Part shown: positions 1 through 8,053 of the stretch, piece by piece | How positions within the stretch are numbered: the stretch's first letter is position 1 | Layout: each line of letters starts with the position of its first letter | Assembly (NCBI GenBank): GCA_017452505.1 | Contig: JAFTMI010000056.1 | Location: 1-37,688 of the forward strand | Origin: Oscillospiraceae bacterium | GTDB taxonomy: Bacteria > Bacillota > Clostridia > Oscillospirales > Oscillospiraceae | Length of the DNA: 37,688 nt | Direction: 5' to 3' | The notes under the pieces: model-generated | The model's database searches: none | What the model was told of the DNA's origin: nothing | Seen by the model: only the letters and a program-made list of their open reading frames with translations | Made by a program: the position numbers and the translations under genes

Positions 1-21
1 CATAAAAGCTTTGGCATATAT

Positions 22-138
22 AGTTCGTGTTGATTGTCATGAGGGTCCACCTGTTCCCATCCCGAACACAGAAGTTAAGCTCATGTACGCCGACAATACT
101 TGGCGGGCGACTGCCCGGGAAGATAGGTAACGCGAACA
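22..138 (+). rRNA. rrf: 5S ribosomal RNA
   Basis: The 5S core is recognisable from the conserved stretch CCCATCCCGAACACAGAAG at about 57-75. The ends are set by a nine-base-pair terminal helix, GTTCGTGTT at 23-31 pairing with AACGCGAAC at 129-137. An intrinsic terminator follows directly. No 16S or 23S sequence is in the window, so this is probably the last gene of an rRNA operon entering from the left. Confidence 0.93.
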
Positions 139-140
139 CA

Positions 141-171
141 AAAGAGTCAGGAGAAATCCTGGCTCTTTTTC
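141..171 (+). terminator. Intrinsic terminator after 5S rRNA
   Basis: A stem of about 12 bp (AAAGAGTCAGGA with TCCTGGCTCTTT, GAAA loop, one wobble pair) is followed by a T-run. It sits two bases after the 5S terminal helix and ends the rRNA transcript. Confidence 0.9.
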
Positions 172-184
172 TACACTTAGAATG

Positions 185-212
185 AACGCTCCGGTCGAGT
201 GACCGGAGCGTT
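185..212 (-). terminator. Hairpin at the end of the XRE operon
   Basis: A near-perfect 12-bp inverted repeat (AACGCTCCGGTC and GACCGGAGCGTT, loop GAGT) lies just beyond the stop codon of the minus-strand regulator gene. It has no good T-run on the minus strand, so it may be a weak terminator or only a 3'-end stabilising hairpin. Confidence 0.55.
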
Positions 213-215
213 TGA

Positions 216-1040
216 CTACTTTAAATACGGTTTATTACGATGGTGGGACATATAGGAGTAGCCATTGTTGTAATTAATTTCTCGAGTTAGAATGAACAGA
301 GCAATTACTTTGTGAGAGGGACGGGTGTTGTAAAGAACCCGTTGTTCGCCGTTCAACTCCACATCTAGCTTGTGCACAAGGTTTAAGTTGTGCAGGCACT
401 CCAGAACGGTGTCCAAATCCTCGCCTCCTAAATCACACTCCATACCCATCAGCGCCGGTTCAAAGACAAATTCTTCTTCATGCCGGTGAACCCAAAGCAC
501 CGCTCGCATCATTTCCGGTGAAGACATTGCTTCAAAGATCTTTCGTATTTCCTCACCGTCGCCAATAGCCTGGGTCAAATTGTCACCGTATTCAGGAAAT
601 ACCGCAAAGAAGGGTGACAATCCGTTGGAAATATGAGTGAAACCGTAATCACTGAGATAATAGGAGGATGACTTTTTTTGGAGTATTTCCTGCGGTGAAT
701 AAGGTAGTTCTAATGCAGGTCTGCTGCCAAAAAGACCTTTCTCCATTTGCCAACCCAGATCCCGAATCATGTGCAGACGGTCCTTTACGGGTGTGCGTGC
801 TAAGAGATTTTTTATACGAAGGGAAACATCCTCCATTGTATATATTTCGTTTCCAAACAGCCTGTCTAAGGATACGCCAAGCGCCTGTGCCAGGGGGACC
901 AGCATAGAGCCGTCCGGATAGGTTTCACTGGTCTCCCATTTAGAAACAGCCTGGCCGGAAATGCCTAACTTGGTGGCCAGTTGCTCCTGGGTTAGATTCT
1001 TTTCCAAACGGAACTGTTTGATGTTTTGAGATAATGTCAT
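216..1040 (-). CDS. XRE-family transcriptional regulator (downstream paralogue)
   Basis: This 274-residue protein opens with a Cro/CI-type helix-turn-helix at about residues 6-60; the run LTQEQLATKLGISGQAVSKW is typical of the XRE family. The remaining 200 residues have no domain I can name. They resemble the C-terminal part of the gene immediately upstream, including a short Tyr/Asn-rich stretch near the end. The start is supported by GGAGGTG eight bases upstream. Its ATG overlaps the upstream gene's stop by four bases (ATGA), so the two are translationally coupled in one operon. The bound sites and ligand are unknown; a DNA-binding regulator acting with its neighbour is the reasonable inference. 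Confidence 0.85.
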   Translation of the reverse strand: MTLSQNIKQFRLEKNLTQEQLATKLGISGQAVSKWETSETYPDGSMLVPLAQALGVSLDRLFGNEIYTMEDVSLRIKNLLARTPVKDRLHMIRDLGWQMEKGLFGSRPALELPYSPQEILQKKSSSYYLSDYGFTHISNGLSPFFAVFPEYGDNLTQAIGDGEEIRKIFEAMSSPEMMRAVLWVHRHEEEFVFEPALMGMECDLGGEDLDTVLECLHNLNLVHKLDVELNGEQRVLYNTRPSHKVIALFILTREINYNNGYSYMSHHRNKPYLK

Positions 1041-1903
1041 TGTTTTGCACCTCCAATCAGCTTGCCACTACTGCCGTAATAATACCCGTAGCTGTTTGAT
1101 CCACACAGCTTTTCGTAGGCAATGGAAATAATGGACAAAAGTAGACCATCTCCAAAGGATTCATAAATGAAGGTTTCACCGTCTTTTAGATGGGCAGTGG
1201 ACTTGGTACATAAACCCAAATCATAGAAAGTATCCAGAATCGCAACAATTCTGTCTATTCTAACACCTGTATTTTTTGCGGCATAATCGGCAGTAAAGTG
1301 CTTGGAATAGCTTCTGTTATGGATAAAATAGATTACCTTTAGAACATCTGCATCTGCAAGGAAGTGGAGTAACTCTACAATTTTTGCCTGTTTTTCAGGT
1401 GCTAAGAGCCAGGCAAAATCCGCTTGATTCTGCCACTGCATTACAGAAAGATTCACATTGTCCGAGTTTACAACAAAACCGTAAAATTCCTCCACGGATA
1501 TACTTGATCTAGGTGCAACATCCGGCTTCGGAGGAATGGGGGAGGTTGTTGCGTTTGTTTTTCCAATCTCGGAGGAGGGGTGGCCAATTGCGGTAAAAAA
1601 GATACCGTATATGATTTCTGAAATTTTTAAGATCAGTTCATTTCGTTCCAGCCCGCTGAGGGTGTTGGAAATGGCAACGGGGATGCTTTTTATATCGTCG
1701 GAAAGTCCCAAAAGTGTATCGGTGGACACGTTGTAGTATTCGGCAAGAGCAACAAGCATAGTAAGATCGGGGGAAGAAGTTCCGTTTTCCCATTTGGAAA
1801 TGGTCTTGTTGGAAATGCCTAGGGCTTTTGACACATCATCCTGTGTCACGCCCTTTGAGGTCCGCAATTGGGCCAGTATTTCTGCAATTTTGATGTTCGT
1901 CAT
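1037..1903 (-). CDS. XRE-family transcriptional regulator (upstream paralogue)
   Basis: The protein has 288 residues with an N-terminal XRE helix-turn-helix at about residues 5-60 (VTQDDVSKALGISNKTISKW) and a C-terminal region of about 220 residues without a recognised domain. A GTG codon nine bases upstream is in frame, but it is part of the GAGGTG ribosome binding site. The ATG at 1903 is therefore the start. The gene overlaps the next regulator by four bases and shares a promoter at 1949-1977. Two adjacent paralogous regulators suggest a local duplication, possibly forming a hetero-oligomer. No target gene is evident; the small membrane protein gene upstream is divergently transcribed and could be controlled from the shared 226-bp intergenic region. 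Confidence 0.85.
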   Translation of the reverse strand: MTNIKIAEILAQLRTSKGVTQDDVSKALGISNKTISKWENGTSSPDLTMLVALAEYYNVSTDTLLGLSDDIKSIPVAISNTLSGLERNELILKISEIIYGIFFTAIGHPSSEIGKTNATTSPIPPKPDVAPRSSISVEEFYGFVVNSDNVNLSVMQWQNQADFAWLLAPEKQAKIVELLHFLADADVLKVIYFIHNRSYSKHFTADYAAKNTGVRIDRIVAILDTFYDLGLCTKSTAHLKDGETFIYESFGDGLLLSIISIAYEKLCGSNSYGYYYGSSGKLIGGAKQ

Positions 1904-1948
1904 TGTAATCACCTCGAAAAAATTTTAAGTACCGGTCCTTGTGCTTTC

Positions 1949-1977
1949 ACTATATACGAAACCAATGGTAGAATCAA
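1949..1977 (-). promoter_or_regulatory. Sigma-A type promoter of the XRE operon
   Basis: On the minus strand, TTGATT and TATAGT are separated by 17 bp, with the -10 box about 46 bases upstream of the start codon. Confidence 0.65.
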
Positions 1978-2071
1978 TAGACAGATATTTAAGAATATCG
2001 TCGAAATGGAGAACAATCGAATAGATGTCGTTTGTGAGTTGTGGCGAAAATGTTAAGTTTTTGAATTGTTC

Positions 2072-2100
2072 TTGCTTTTCGCTATTTGTTATATTATAAT
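2072..2100 (+). promoter_or_regulatory. Sigma-A type promoter of the small membrane protein gene
   Basis: TTGCTT and a perfect TATAAT are separated by 17 bp, and the -10 box ends 29 bases before the start codon at 2130. Confidence 0.7.
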
Positions 2101-2129
2101 CTATCCAGACAGTGTTGGGAGGTTTTTCT

Positions 2130-2507
2130 ATGGAAACGTATGAATTGAGCCAAGAGATACCGGAAGCTGAAGATTTAAAAGGTAAGAAATTCACTGCGTG
2201 TCTTTCGTATCTGTTTTGGTTTGCGGTGATTCCTATGATTTATTCCACCGAATCCAAGTTTATTAAATACCACGCAAACCAGGGCTTTGTGCTGGCTACT
2301 GTGGAGACTATTTTCTTGGTCATAACGGTGATTGTCAGTAAGATTCTGTGGTCTGCATCCAGGGCTACGAGCCTGCTGGTGGAAACCACGATGCTTATGG
2401 TCTTTGTTGGCGTGTTTGGGGTGCTGTCGCTAATCGGCATTTTTAATGTTATCCGTGGAAAGGAAAAACCCATTCCCACCTTTGGACATATTAAGCTTTT
2501 GAAATAA
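2130..2507 (+). CDS. Small DUF4870-like membrane protein
   Basis: This 125-residue protein has a short acidic N-terminus followed by three hydrophobic segments: about residues 24-38, 50-75 and 85-110. It ends in a basic tail. The run FIKYHANQGFVLA is the kind of motif found in DUF4870/TM2-like small membrane proteins (K/R-x-H-x-x-Q), which supports that family call. The start is the ATG six bases after GGGAGG; an in-frame GTG 18 bases upstream lies ahead of that site and is not used. It is monocistronic, with its own promoter and a terminator shared with yfhO. Function is unknown. Confidence 0.75.
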   Translation: METYELSQEIPEAEDLKGKKFTACLSYLFWFAVIPMIYSTESKFIKYHANQGFVLATVETIFLVITVIVSKILWSASRATSLLVETTMLMVFVGVFGVLSLIGIFNVIRGKEKPIPTFGHIKLLK

Positions 2508-2510
2508 ACA

Positions 2511-2536
2511 ACTGGCGTGCTTAGCAGCACGCCAGT
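2511..2536. terminator. Terminator between convergent genes
   Basis: A perfect ten-bp stem (ACTGGCGTGC with GCACGCCAGT) is followed by TTTTG on the plus strand. It lies between the convergent membrane-protein gene and yfhO and could serve both, although the minus-strand T-tract is interrupted. Confidence 0.8.
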
Positions 2537-2540
2537 TTTG

Positions 2541-5243
2541 TTATTGTTCCTTCTTGCGGAATTTTTTCATTAGCTTGGGGTTGTACAGAACGACTGCAGC
2601 GCCTACAAGGGCTAAGGTAGAAACAATCGCTACAGCTGCGCCCAAGGTGAGGGCCTTGTTTTTGTACACGAACTGTACGGTGTGGTCGCCCTGGGGGATC
2701 ATTACGCTTACCATTGCGTTGCCGACGGTTAGGATCTCGGCGGGCTTTCCGTCCACCAGGGCCTCCCAGTTGCCATTCTGGGGGATGGAGGTGTACATCA
2801 GACCATCTTCCTTCGCGGTGATGGTGCCTTCAATGTTGGTGTTGCTGAAATGGGTAATGTCCAGAGTAGATTCTGCCAGCTTGTCATAATGCTCCCGGAA
2901 GAATTCCTCGTTCAAAACAGCAGCATAGACCTTGGCATCGCCGGTTTCTTCTTCGGCGACATTCAGCCAAACACTGACTTCATCACCGGGCTTTACGGCG
3001 CAAACCGAGGACATGATCGGCAGGCTGTAGCCGGATACAGAAAGATAATCTTTGTAGTCGCTGTGCCAGAAGGAGTAATCATTTTCCTCAGAGCGATCAA
3101 TATACATACAAACCAAACCCTCGTCCTGGGCGGTGAATTTGTAGACGATATGACTGCTGGATTCGTTGTTGGAATTGTCGTAGGAACAGGCAAATTTGTT
3201 GTTAATGTCGGGAGTGACCTCAGGACCGGAAGCAGGCGGGTATATCTCCAGGTCTTCCATTGTGGACCAAACAGGTTTGTCAATGCCCGATGCAGCGGAT
3301 AGCAACTTGTTTTGGAATTGGAACGGATCGCCGGTGTAATCAAAATCTACATCTGCCAACTGAGGATCCGCCAGGAAACCCAGGGGGAGATAGGCGTTGT
3401 TTTCTAATAAATGCACCTTTCCGGCGGAATAAACATCATGAAAATAGGGGTTTTCCTTTACTTTGCCGTCCCGTTCGATCATATATTTCAGATTCAGGAA
3501 CAGATTGGAAACGGGGGAGGATTCTCCGTAGCTGTAACGGTTGTAGGTGTCTTTGCCACTGAAGCCCAAAGCAACCATAAAGCGGGTCACATTCACATTG
3601 GCGGAACTGGTAAATGCGGTGATGCCGTGGTAGCCGTACAGTGCGCCGTCATTGAGAGTCTTGCCATCAGTGCACTCAGTGCGGAAGAAGGCGTTGTCCT
3701 GTTCCCGCTCATACATATAGTCGATAATGCTGCTGGCATCATTGGGACCAACAGGCATTTGGGGATTGTTGGTAGAGGGGAATGTAGTGCCGAAGGTGAT
3801 CACATTCAGAACCAGCTCACCCACCATAATGCACAGGAAAGCCAAGGTGCCAACGGCTTTTAAGGTTTTCTGTTTGGACAGCGCTGCAACAGCGCCCTTA
3901 GTACCGGAGGGGATGGGCTTGTTGTTTTTATGCTGGAATACCAACACAACTATATACAGTGCCAGCAAACCCAAATTATAAGCAAGGAAGCCCTCGGCCT
4001 TGATGTCCTTGTAGCAGAACATAATGGCAATGCCACAAACGGCAGACAGAGCAATATGCCAAAGCTTAAAATGCTTGCGATTTGCCCAGGCGGAATAGGC
4101 CATATACAGCAGGACAAAGCTGTACAGGAAACTGAACCGGTAGGGGATCATATTGGTGAAGTGGAATCCGTGCCAAATATAATCCAGCCACCGGATGGCA
4201 AAGCTCATGTTGATGAACAGCAGAAGACCGGCGGCGCATACCTTATCCCGCTTGCGGATCTGAGAGTTGAACAAATAGAGGACACCCAGGGCGGTGGCAA
4301 ACACACCGCAGTACACATTGGGGAGGCCTTCCTTGTAGGTGGGCTCGTAGCCGCCGTTCATATTGCCGGCCACCTGGCTCATAGAGTCCATCAAGCCCCA
4401 AATGGTGGGATTCCAGTAGTTGTCCATATTTAACCGGAATTCTGTGGGGAAGGAATTTACACTGGATTGGGTGGTCTGCAGGGCAGCCAAAGCGGGAATC
4501 GTCAAGAAAGCGGTCATGCCAATGGCAATCACCGAGAACACTGCAATGCGGACAAAGTCTTTTAAGAACCGCTCTCTGCTTTCACAACGGCAGAATTCGT
4601 AGCAGAAGAAGGTCAGCAGCACAAAAATGCAGGTAAAGAAGCCAATATAATAGTTGATGCCGATGGAGAGAAACAAGGTAACGGTGTACAGAATAAACTT
4701 CTTATCCCGCAGCAGGCTTACCATACCCAGCATTACCAGAGGGAGCAATGCGAAGGTGTCCAGCCACATGATGTTCCATTGATAACCCAACGCCCAGGCG
4801 CAGGTGGCATAGAAAGCGCTGAATACGGGAACGGACAGGTCACGCTTGTTGAAGATCTTTTGCAGGAAGATGCCGAAGAACATACCGGCAAGGCCCAGCT
4901 TGATGGGCATCAGCATGGAGAAATAGTCCAATACAGCTGCATCCGGAATGAGAACACCCAAAAGATACAGCGGCGATGCCAAATAATAGGAAATGAGACC
5001 TAAATAATCCAATCCCAAACCTACGCTCCAGTTGTAAACCAAAGACTCACCGGACAGCAGAACTCTGCGGAATTCCTTAAAAAACGGGAAGTACTGGTGG
5101 TACATATCGGAGTAAAGCAAGGTATCTTTTCCGAAGGGGGCATAGCCGTTTACAAACAAAACCGTTGTCATCGTAATAAAGGGAATGAGGAATGACAAAG
5201 CGGTGTAGAGCCAGTTGCGATAGGAGGTTTGCTTTAATTTCAT
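2541..5243 (-). CDS. yfhO: YfhO family polytopic membrane protein
   Basis: This 900-residue protein has many membrane segments over its first 480 residues, a large extracytoplasmic region (about 500-860) and a last membrane helix near the C-terminus (about 868-888) before a basic tail. The opening loop (FGKDTLLYSDMYHQYFPFF) with its acidic residues is the signature of YfhO, a GT-C-like glycosyltransferase family. In Bacillus and Listeria, members glycosylate lipoteichoic or wall teichoic acids using undecaprenyl-linked sugars. Length matches the family. The ATG at 5243 is preceded by AGAGGA; an in-frame TTG seven codons upstream lies before that site. It is monocistronic, with a promoter at 5276-5304. 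The acceptor polymer in this organism cannot be told from the sequence. Confidence 0.9.
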   Translation of the reverse strand: MKLKQTSYRNWLYTALSFLIPFITMTTVLFVNGYAPFGKDTLLYSDMYHQYFPFFKEFRRVLLSGESLVYNWSVGLGLDYLGLISYYLASPLYLLGVLIPDAAVLDYFSMLMPIKLGLAGMFFGIFLQKIFNKRDLSVPVFSAFYATCAWALGYQWNIMWLDTFALLPLVMLGMVSLLRDKKFILYTVTLFLSIGINYYIGFFTCIFVLLTFFCYEFCRCESRERFLKDFVRIAVFSVIAIGMTAFLTIPALAALQTTQSSVNSFPTEFRLNMDNYWNPTIWGLMDSMSQVAGNMNGGYEPTYKEGLPNVYCGVFATALGVLYLFNSQIRKRDKVCAAGLLLFINMSFAIRWLDYIWHGFHFTNMIPYRFSFLYSFVLLYMAYSAWANRKHFKLWHIALSAVCGIAIMFCYKDIKAEGFLAYNLGLLALYIVVLVFQHKNNKPIPSGTKGAVAALSKQKTLKAVGTLAFLCIMVGELVLNVITFGTTFPSTNNPQMPVGPNDASSIIDYMYEREQDNAFFRTECTDGKTLNDGALYGYHGITAFTSSANVNVTRFMVALGFSGKDTYNRYSYGESSPVSNLFLNLKYMIERDGKVKENPYFHDVYSAGKVHLLENNAYLPLGFLADPQLADVDFDYTGDPFQFQNKLLSAASGIDKPVWSTMEDLEIYPPASGPEVTPDINNKFACSYDNSNNESSSHIVYKFTAQDEGLVCMYIDRSEENDYSFWHSDYKDYLSVSGYSLPIMSSVCAVKPGDEVSVWLNVAEEETGDAKVYAAVLNEEFFREHYDKLAESTLDITHFSNTNIEGTITAKEDGLMYTSIPQNGNWEALVDGKPAEILTVGNAMVSVMIPQGDHTVQFVYKNKALTLGAAVAIVSTLALVGAAVVLYNPKLMKKFRKKEQ

Positions 5244-5275
5244 AGTAATATCCTCTGAGTGCAAAATTTTTAGAT

Positions 5276-5304
5276 ATTATACCACAAAACCATCCTAAGG
5301 TAAA
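5276..5304 (-). promoter_or_regulatory. Promoter of yfhO
   Basis: On the minus strand, TTTACC and TATAAT are 17 bp apart. A TGG directly before the -10 box gives it an extended -10 character, which compensates for the weak -35. Confidence 0.65.
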
Positions 5305-5334
5305 GAGAAAAATGCAAAATAGCAATATCAACCC

Positions 5335-5370
5335 ACAAAGAAAACCGGGGGCTGCTGAGCAGACCCCGGT
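5335..5370 (-). terminator. Terminator of the lipoprotein gene
   Basis: On the minus strand, ACCGGGGTCTGCT pairs with AGCAGCCCCCGGT and is followed by TTTTCTTT. It lies ten bases after the lipoprotein stop codon. Confidence 0.8.
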
Positions 5371-5380
5371 AGTGAATTAT

Positions 5381-6262
5381 TTAACTGACAGGTAAGTCGA
5401 TGTTTTTAATTTTGTGGCTGGTCATTTCGCCATCTACAGTCGGAATTACAAAATCTTGATACAAATTAATTCTAGAGATGATTAGTTTCCCTTTTTCCTC
5501 CGGCATTAGATACTCGAATTGTAATATTCCGTCTTTCAGATAGTGGATCGACGAAACCGGATAACCGTTTTTGGCACAGTTTTCGTAATATATTGAATTA
5601 ATAAAGTCCTGTAACGCAAGCTGCTTTTTGTGAAGACTTGCAACATCGTCAATTAGTTCAACTTTCTCAATAGGATCACCAACTTGTATATCCTTAAAGT
5701 CACTGTATGACAGCATCTTGCTTTTGTTGATTACAATTGGGTAACCGGTTAATATTGGCCGCGTTTTATCAAAGAATAAATAGAATCGGTATCCAGTATC
5801 TGTGTCATATACTGCATAGGCAGAACCATCAGTGCGCACCCGCAATACGGTAGGCAGTTCTTTCAGTGTCGTAATAGCATAATAGGATTCACCGCTTGTA
5901 TGCATTGGATGCTTGCTGAGGGAAGATAAATCACGGGTAAGGGTAAAGTGATTATCCCTGTGAAACAACAAATCGTCTTCATAATAAATAGGAATATCTA
6001 AGGGTGTATTGGATTCTTCCGGCAAGGCGAAATCTTCAAGAACTTTTGCATACGCTTCCGGGGAATAGAACAGCCCTAAATCAACGAGTGTACGATGTTG
6101 GATTGCTTTGCTGGGTGTAGTAGGGGTTGGGGTAGAAATAGTGCTGTCAGTAGCTGCTTCTGTAGGTGTACTGTTGCTTATAGGATCGCCTTGTTTACTG
6201 CTGCAGGCCGTCATAGAAAGAAAAACGCAGACGGTTAGCAACCAAGCGAGTGTTCTTTTCAT
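5381..6262 (-). CDS. Putative secreted lipoprotein, unknown function
   Basis: This 293-residue protein has a lipoprotein signal peptide: a basic start, a hydrophobic core and a lipobox LSMTAC with the lipidated Cys at residue 20. A Thr/Ser/Pro-rich linker (about 24-50) suited to crossing the cell wall follows. The remaining 240 residues form a mixed domain that I do not recognise. The region DIQVGDPIEKVELIDD (about residues 195-210) resembles the short motif seen in SmpA/BamE-like or DUF-type lipoproteins, but this is weak. The start is the ATG after AAGGAGG; a longer frame upstream has no ribosome binding site. It is monocistronic with its own strong promoter and terminator. Confidence 0.8.
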   Translation of the reverse strand: MKRTLAWLLTVCVFLSMTACSSKQGDPISNSTPTEAATDSTISTPTPTTPSKAIQHRTLVDLGLFYSPEAYAKVLEDFALPEESNTPLDIPIYYEDDLLFHRDNHFTLTRDLSSLSKHPMHTSGESYYAITTLKELPTVLRVRTDGSAYAVYDTDTGYRFYLFFDKTRPILTGYPIVINKSKMLSYSDFKDIQVGDPIEKVELIDDVASLHKKQLALQDFINSIYYENCAKNGYPVSSIHYLKDGILQFEYLMPEEKGKLIISRINLYQDFVIPTVDGEMTSHKIKNIDLPVS

Positions 6263-6312
6263 ATACATCCTCCTTGTCTTGAAAATATGGCTATGGTGGA
6301 TTGTACAATAAT

Positions 6313-6341
6313 ATTCTACCAAATGCTATGATCATTGTCAA
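6313..6341 (-). promoter_or_regulatory. Strong sigma-A promoter of the lipoprotein gene
   Basis: On the minus strand there is a consensus TTGACA and TAGAAT with a 17-bp spacer, about 50 bases upstream of the start codon. Confidence 0.8.
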
Positions 6342-6361
6342 TGATGCATGGATGCATAACG

Positions 6362-6392
6362 AAAAGGCAATGCCGTTGGGCATTGCCTTTTT
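6362..6392 (-). terminator. Terminator of spoIVA
   Basis: AAAAGGCAATGCC and GGCATTGCCTTTT form a 13-bp perfect stem with a GTTG loop. It lies eight bases beyond the spoIVA stop. The T-runs on both strands would let it work in either direction. Confidence 0.85.
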
Positions 6393-6399
6393 GCGGTAA

Positions 6400-7854
6400 T
6401 TAAATAATCAAACAAATCAAACCGTTTGCCCCTTCGTTTACCACCCGGGACAAAGTACCGCGGAATTTTTCCTGTACATCGGAGGGGGTACGAATGAGCT
6501 TGGAGGTCAGGCCGTCCTGGATCAGATCATAAACAGATCTGCCGAAAATATTACTCTGCCACAGCTTATCCGGGTCTTCAGAGGAAAGATAGGTGATAAG
6601 ATCCTGGGATTGCTGTTCGCCACCCACCATAGGACTGATCTCGGTGTCAATATCCACCCGGATCATATGAATGGAGGGCGCACCTGCTTTCAGCTTTACC
6701 CCGAATGCGCCGCCCTTGCGGACCACCTCCGGCGCTTCCAAAGTCATTTGCTCCGCATCGGGCATGACGATGCCGTAGCCGGTAGCCTTGGCAGAAGACA
6801 GGGCATCGGAAATCTTGTCATATTCCGCTTTTGCCTGGGAAAGCTCTGTAAGTAACGACAAAAGCTGGGCATCATTCTCAATAGGGATACCTGCCTTGCT
6901 GCTGAGGATCTGGTAGAATAGTTCTTCCGGGAAGCTGAGGCTGCAGCAAACCGTGCCGGTGGCCAGATCAATATTCCGCAGGGAATAATCCTGCACTGCA
7001 TCCAAAGTCCGCAGCCCACCCAAAACCTCGTCAGCTTGTGCAAGGGTGGTTATCTCCGAGAAATAGCGCAGCAGTGCTTCATACAAAGAGGCTTTTACAG
7101 GATGGTCAGCCTCCAAAGCATCCAACCAACGGGGCATATGGATGTGCAAAGCCTGCATAGGGAAGCTGTACAGCAGCTGCTTCAGCAGTTCTTTGATGTC
7201 ATCGGCATCCAATGTTTGGCAATCTGCGATCATAGCATCCATGCCAAATTCCTCCCGGATCTTCCGGCGTACCGCTTTGGCGGCATCACCGTCCGGCTGC
7301 TGGCTATTGATTATTACTAGGAAAGGCTTGCCGGTTTTTTGCATATCCCGGATGGCCCGCTTCTCCGCCTCCACATAATCGCTGCGGGGAATATCGGTGA
7401 CAGTTCCGTCAGTGGTGACTACCAGTCCAATGGTGCAATGCTCCTGCATCACCTTGGCCGTACCCAGCTCCGCCGCATCGGTCATGGGAATTTCATAATC
7501 AAACCAGGGAGTTGTCACCATCCGGGGTGAGCCGTCTTCCTCAATGCCCATAGCGCCCTCTACCATATAGCCTACGGAATCGATCATCCGTACCCGCAGC
7601 CGGGTGGTGCCGTCGGGGGAGATCTCCACAGCCTCCTCCGGAACGAATTTGGGCTCGCTGGTCATAATGGTTCGTCCGGAGCCACTTTGGGGCAGCTCAT
7701 CCCGGGCCCGTTCCTTGCGATAGGGCTCGTGAATATTGGGAATCACCATTTGTTCCATGATCCGTTTGATCAGGGTGGATTTGCCTGTTCGGACCGGCCC
7801 CACCACACCGATATAAATATTGCCGCCGGTTCGGGCAGCGATGCTTGCATACAT
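6400..7854 (-). CDS. spoIVA: Stage IV sporulation protein A (spore coat basement-layer ATPase)
   Basis: SpoIVA polymerises by ATP hydrolysis around the forespore and anchors coat assembly. This 484-residue protein has the family layout. A TRAFAC-type NTPase domain carries the Walker A motif GPVRTGKS (residues 19-26) and the conserved run RDELPQSGSGRTIMTSEPKFV. Then come the middle domain and the C-terminal segment ending in NEGANGLICLII, close to the NEGSGGLIAIIL end known from Bacillus. The length is just below the usual 492. The start has AAAGGAGG at ideal spacing. It is monocistronic, with a terminator immediately after it and a candidate sporulation promoter at 7878-7906. Its presence shows that the host lineage makes endospores. 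Confidence 0.97.
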   Translation of the reverse strand: MYASIAARTGGNIYIGVVGPVRTGKSTLIKRIMEQMVIPNIHEPYRKERARDELPQSGSGRTIMTSEPKFVPEEAVEISPDGTTRLRVRMIDSVGYMVEGAMGIEEDGSPRMVTTPWFDYEIPMTDAAELGTAKVMQEHCTIGLVVTTDGTVTDIPRSDYVEAEKRAIRDMQKTGKPFLVIINSQQPDGDAAKAVRRKIREEFGMDAMIADCQTLDADDIKELLKQLLYSFPMQALHIHMPRWLDALEADHPVKASLYEALLRYFSEITTLAQADEVLGGLRTLDAVQDYSLRNIDLATGTVCCSLSFPEELFYQILSSKAGIPIENDAQLLSLLTELSQAKAEYDKISDALSSAKATGYGIVMPDAEQMTLEAPEVVRKGGAFGVKLKAGAPSIHMIRVDIDTEISPMVGGEQQSQDLITYLSSEDPDKLWQSNIFGRSVYDLIQDGLTSKLIRTPSDVQEKFRGTLSRVVNEGANGLICLII

Positions 7855-7877
7855 AGTTTCCAGCCTCCTTTTACCAC

Positions 7878-7906
7878 AGAGTATGTCCCAAGGCTGACAG
7901 ATAGAA
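7878..7906 (-). promoter_or_regulatory. Candidate sigma-E promoter of spoIVA
   Basis: On the minus strand CATACTCT resembles the sigma-E -10 box (CATACAnT). A 13-bp spacer separates it from TTCTATCT, a poor match to the -35 box. In Bacillus spoIVA is sigma-E dependent, so this assignment draws on the family and on position; the -35 half is weak. Confidence 0.35.
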
Positions 7907-7985
7907 CTGTATTACAAAAAATCCGATGCGTGGCAATCTCTATGAATTGCGAACCCCCGGAAAACACAATATATTGTAGTTGTGG

Positions 7986-8014
7986 TTGACTTTACAGCAC
8001 AAAAAGCGTATAAT
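7986..8014 (+). promoter_or_regulatory. Strong promoter of the topoisomerase operon
   Basis: TTGACT and a perfect TATAAT are separated by 17 bp. The promoter lies inside the open frame that would extend the topoisomerase upstream to a GTG at 7982. That argues for translation starting at the ATG at 8054 instead. Confidence 0.85.
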
Positions 8015-8053
8015 AACTTGGTAAAACTATGTAATTCGGCAGGTAATGATTTT

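Noticed and set aside
1925-2194. Minus-strand frame of 89 codons between the XRE operon and the membrane protein gene
   Set aside because: It overlaps both divergent promoters and the start of the membrane protein gene and has no ribosome binding site.
7982-8053. Upstream GTG start for the ParE-like protein
   Set aside because: A consensus promoter (7986-8014) overlaps this segment, so it should lie upstream of or at the transcript's 5' end and not be translated.
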